Source: Methanobacteriota archaeon (lineage in GTDB: Archaea; Halobacteriota; Syntropharchaeia; JACQPP01). Taken from it: 15,452 bases of DNA. Position numbers and translations under genes: made by a program. Below, one piece after another: positions 13,301 through 15,452 of the stretch. The notes under the pieces were generated by a model, which made no database searches, was not told the origin of the DNA, and saw only the letters and a program-made list of their open reading frames with translations. The stretch covers positions 1 through 15,452 of the forward strand of contig JACQPP010000023.1 of the NCBI GenBank assembly GCA_016207465.1, written 5' to 3'. Position 1 is the first letter of the stretch, and each line of letters opens with the position of its first letter.

Positions 13301-15452
13301 TCCAGGGGGCCATCAACCGCGCCAGGCAGGGGGACGACATCGTGGTCTGCGCGGGGACCTACACCGAGAGCCTCGCCATCAGCACCCCCCTCACCCTGCG
13401 GGCCAACAACACCACCTACGACGCCGCCGTGAACGCTTCCCCCGGCAGCAGCGACGCCATCACGGTGACCGCCAGCAACGTGAACATCTCCTGGCTCAAG
13501 GTGCAGAACGCCACCGGGAGCTCCCCCGCCCGGGCGGGAATCAAGCTCGACGGGGCCACCGGCGCGAATCTCTCCTACCTCTGGGCCACCTCCAACTACT
13601 ACGGCGTCCACCTCTCCGCCGCCAACGGCAACGGCTTCAACCACAGCAACGCCAGCGGCAACGAGAACGCGGGCATCCGCCTCGCCAGCTCCGGGAGCAA
13701 CACCCTCACCAACAACACCGCCAACAACAACTCCAACTACGGCGTCTACCTCTCCTCCTCCGGCTCCAACACCCTCGCCAACCATACCGCCGGCAACAAC
13801 ACCAACTACGGCATCTACCTCCTCTCCTCCACCGGCAACACCCTCACCAACAGCACCGCCCGCGGCAACTTCTGGGGCATCTACCTCGACTCCTCCAGCA
13901 ACTCCAACACCCTCAACGGCAGCACCGCCTCCAACAACACCAACGGCATCCAGATCGTCTCCGCCAACTCCAACACCCTCACCCTCAACACGGCGAACAG
14001 CAACACCCTCGGCATCACCCTATCCTCCTCCGGCAGCAACGTCCTCCGGGAGAACAATGTCTCCGAGAACACCCAGAATGGAATCCAGCTCGCCTCCAGC
14101 GACAGCAACAACCTCTCTCTCAATACCCTCGTCGGCAACCTCTGGTCGGGCATCAACCTCACCCCCGGCAACAGCAGCCGCATCCTCAACAACTCCATCA
14201 ACGGCTCCGGGACCGGCATCTACCTCCACAACTCGACCGGCAACACCCTGGCGGGCAACAACGCCAGCCACAACACCCTGGGGGGCAACGGCTCCGGCAT
14301 CGAGCTGGACACCTCCAACGACACCTCCCTCGACTACAACACCCTCCGGCTCAACACCTGGAACCTCCACGTGATGCGCAGCGGGAACGTGACCGCCTCC
14401 AACGGCACCCTGGTCCTCGCCGCCGGCGGCCTCGACGTGCGCGCCGCCAACGGCTCCGGGGTCCAGCTCCTCGACGCCCCCCTCTTCGACCTCTGCGGCC
14501 TCGCCGCCAACGGCAGCGGCTCCACCCTCCGGGTCAACCGCACCCTCGCGGTCCGGGTCCAGACCACCGGGGGCTCCCCCATCTCCGGGGCCAGCGTCAC
14601 CATCAGCGACGCCAACAACACCAACTACGGCACCACCACCTCCTCCGACGGCACTGTGACCCGCGTCCTGGTGGAGCGCACCCTGAACTCCACCCACACC
14701 GAGGACCTGGCCCCCTACACCGTCTCCGCCACCCACAGCAGCTACCAGACCCCCTCCTCCGCCACCGCCGGGAGCGCCATCAACAACTCCTGCCCCAACA
14801 CCGGCCACACCGGCCCCTACCCCGGCGTCACCTTCTCCATGGCCGCCAAGGCCACCACCACCACGACCACCACCTCCGGCGGAGGCGGCGGCGGGGGTGG
14901 AGCCGTGGCCCCCACCCCCGGACCGGAGGACGCCCCCCTGCAATTCGACGCCCTCCCCGCCGCCGAAGTGCTGATGGCCCTCCCCAGCCTCCCCTCCGAC
15001 AAGCCCACCCGGGTCCCCGTGGAGAAGGGGGAGGTGACCGGCATCGTCTTCGAGATGGCCCGCTCGGCCTCCCGGGGCCAGCTGGTGGTCCGCTCCTACC
15101 GCGAGCCCCCCAAGAGGGTGGAGCCGCCGGCCAAGGGGACCTTCGGCTACCTGAACATCCTGGTGAGCCGGGTGGACCCCAAGGACATCAAGAAGGCGGA
15201 CATCCACTTCCAGGTCCCCCGGGAGTGGCTCCAGGAGAACGGCCTCGGCCCCGACACGGTGAAGATGAACCGCTACTCGGCGAAGGAGAAATCCTGGGCC
15301 ACCCTCTCCACCCGGCGCATCCCCGGCGGCGACACGGATGGCCCGCTGGCCTACGAGGCCGAGACCCCCGGATTCTCCCTCTTCGCCATCACCGCCCAGG
15401 AGGCCCCCCGGCCCACCCCCACCCCGCCGGGGCCCGGGACCGAGCCCCGCCC
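10303..15452 (+). CDS. Giant NosD-like parallel beta-helix surface protein with PGF-pre-PGF domain (3' end missing)
   Basis: At least 1716 codons are open to the right edge. Order: two hydrophobic segments (about 43-62 and 68-82), a Pro/Arg linker with two 19-residue repeats (112-149), a third signal-like segment (about 158-175, AIFALLLLSTFPLAAQGA), beta-helix 1 from TIQAAINAAGAGDEIRVCAG (199) to NWWG (about 839), an Ig-like domain (about 887-975), beta-helix 2 from TIQGAINRARQGDDIVVCAG (999), a Thr/Gly hinge (about 1518-1532) and a PGF-pre-PGF-type domain (to about 1695, with PREWLQENG and TPGFSLFAI). Both helices are rich in Asn and carry dense NxT/NxS sequons, fitting a glycosylated surface or adhesion protein; NosD-like solenoids often bind polysaccharide. 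GGGAGGA is about 11 nt before the ATG. A GTG at 10771 would give a plain secreted protein starting at the third hydrophobic segment, so the first 156 codons are the least certain part. Confidence 0.92.
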   Translation, partial: MYKLRTPQLLLHPSRWPPHFMKPWLPYTLRPGDRLLPRASYAGGILTILLLIIVLYWLWATARVQKEGLLPIALIAPALGAWSTRRAWTHGPPAGARTRDDGGGATGPPRYSRPDPNPPAEDVHRRGRVSSRPDPNPPGEDVLRRGRASRRRAGAAVAIFALLLLSTFPLAAQGATRFVNQTGAPACDGGLAYAANHTTIQAAINAAGAGDEIRVCAGNYTENVTLNRSVTFRSNNTSAEVSTADVNLIAPASQDAITVSDSNVTLSSAHLLLTGNLTVQNGGTLYLQSTTLRMNATSNGSLEINLTGGGKMEVLSGSNITNLDNKKASSFTGSYGYFFKAQDNSTFTVKDSEIHGVGYGGTTFWFSVPPTHGGLILNTSNALIENATLSNNNVGLARTSSLSTRYLSNLTVANSTLRDNADGFYLNYIDRSNFTNITVVHNEVGLFLDTGARGPLTFTLSNISYNSLSGADMRGSGVNVTSSTFSSNGFAGSAGGGLSGLPIGGSMNITGNLFHNNTGGAIRSACCSGSAKTDINITGNTFTDNGNSYGIYSYDEANRWTIANNTLSSSAGATAIYAAQTGVSHQNYTIRNNTIRNFTVGIRLGVLTSGVFNATVADNIINNTTTGVLLMASRNITAENNTISNTTVGILLTNTSGSAATGNRLADSNQSGILLSDRDDVSLYRGPPNFNNVSYNTVTRSRAGINLSGANQTLLLNNTINTSGDGILLFNSTVVNVSNNNASFNDIGNKTGIRLVSSFNNTLTWNTLLNNSDTGLHLLNSSNNTLSYNTIANNTLNGTALHNGTQGSANNTLAYNNIHGNGLSGLNLSQPQEVNATSNWWGTSNCIDIRASIHDQLDDPSIGTAAYIPLLSAPYPGGVSITCGVPTITSWSNNKTQNTTATLTLNISEPAILNATANQTITTWTWTVNGTDQGVNNDTITLAWETDEVRNVSATGANLNGTTSTLSWTITVSAPAGSRRVVNKTGGPACTTGVSYNATIQGAINRARQGDDIVVCAGTYTESLAISTPLTLRANNTTYDAAVNASPGSSDAITVTASNVNISWLKVQNATGSSPARAGIKLDGATGANLSYLWATSNYYGVHLSAANGNGFNHSNASGNENAGIRLASSGSNTLTNNTANNNSNYGVYLSSSGSNTLANHTAGNNTNYGIYLLSSTGNTLTNSTARGNFWGIYLDSSSNSNTLNGSTASNNTNGIQIVSANSNTLTLNTANSNTLGITLSSSGSNVLRENNVSENTQNGIQLASSDSNNLSLNTLVGNLWSGINLTPGNSSRILNNSINGSGTGIYLHNSTGNTLAGNNASHNTLGGNGSGIELDTSNDTSLDYNTLRLNTWNLHVMRSGNVTASNGTLVLAAGGLDVRAANGSGVQLLDAPLFDLCGLAANGSGSTLRVNRTLAVRVQTTGGSPISGASVTISDANNTNYGTTTSSDGTVTRVLVERTLNSTHTEDLAPYTVSATHSSYQTPSSATAGSAINNSCPNTGHTGPYPGVTFSMAAKATTTTTTTSGGGGGGGGAVAPTPGPEDAPLQFDALPAAEVLMALPSLPSDKPTRVPVEKGEVTGIVFEMARSASRGQLVVRSYREPPKRVEPPAKGTFGYLNILVSRVDPKDIKKADIHFQVPREWLQENGLGPDTVKMNRYSAKEKSWATLSTRRIPGGDTDGPLAYEAETPGFSLFAITAQEAPRPTPTPPGPGTEPR
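10635..10748 (+). repeat. Two tandem 57-bp repeats in the 5' part of the NosD-like gene
   Basis: The unit starting at 10635 recurs at 10692 with only a few substitutions and encodes 19 residues each, opening SRPDPNPP and containing EDV and RRGR. Each unit contains GGCCCGACC near its start and GGTCGGG(C/T)C near its end, so each can fold into a hairpin. The length is a multiple of three, so copy number could change without breaking the frame. Confidence 0.85.
13660..14340 (+). repeat. NosD-type repeats of the second beta-helix
   Basis: Repeats of about 22-25 residues follow the pattern SSSGSNTLxNNTAxxNxxYGIYL. Each supplies one solenoid turn, with Asn ladders and a hydrophobic GIxL strand. 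Several neighbouring units are close in DNA sequence, suggesting expansion by slippage or recombination. Confidence 0.75.

Noticed and set aside
11467..13785. A 772-residue minus-strand frame rich in Gly, Val and Asp
   Set aside because: It is the mirror of AAC/ACC/CTC/GCC-rich NosD repeats on the plus strand; composition explains it entirely. The same holds for the frame at 14020-15207.
13660..14340. Regular repeats resembling a CRISPR array
   Set aside because: The repeats are degenerate, stay in frame, encode solenoid turns and have no constant repeat-spacer structure.

Overview
The window looks like a high-GC archaeal chromosome segment. Genes are preceded by A/T-rich TATA-like boxes rather than bacterial -35/-10 pairs, some placed for leaderless transcripts. 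The regulators are an HxlR-type winged helix and an archaeal-style ribbon-helix-helix protein. Both giant exported proteins end in a PGF-pre-PGF-type domain, a module I know from archaeal surface proteins. I cannot assign the lineage further. No rRNA, tRNA, insertion sequence or CRISPR array was seen.

Left part (1-2190): on the minus strand lie the 5' end of a crotonase (enoyl-CoA hydratase/isomerase) cut by the window edge, an HxlR-type regulator directly upstream of it, and a ribbon-helix-helix protein with a HEAT-like tail. The last is divergent from a plus-strand gene of unknown function, and the two share one TATA-like box bracketed by inverted repeats. A doubtful short minus-strand ORF follows, then a roughly 130-bp element of nested inverted repeats and homopyrimidine/homopurine tracts next to the stop codon of the next gene.

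Right part (2191-15452): a locus for exported proteins. A signal-anchored metalloprotease-like protein (minus strand) is divergent from three plus-strand transcription units: (1) a small glycine-rich secreted protein; (2) a 46-residue protein followed by an 1869-residue subtilase with an eight-repeat FG-GAP propeller, Ig-like domains, PGF-pre-PGF domain and C-terminal membrane anchor; (3) three tiny genes (68, 50 and 47 aa) followed by a NosD-like parallel beta-helix protein of more than 1716 residues, cut by the right edge but reaching its own PGF-pre-PGF domain.

Main discovery candidate: each of the three plus-strand units is preceded by a copy of the same 49-bp element, made of three near-palindromic ATGWWCAT-like boxes at identical spacing (about two helical turns between boxes), then a 27-28 nt leader with a GAGGT-type Shine-Dalgarno. 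This suggests one regulator controls the whole locus. In addition, the 46-aa and 47-aa proteins, each sitting directly before a giant surface-protein gene, are clear paralogs sharing 26 identical consecutive nucleotides.
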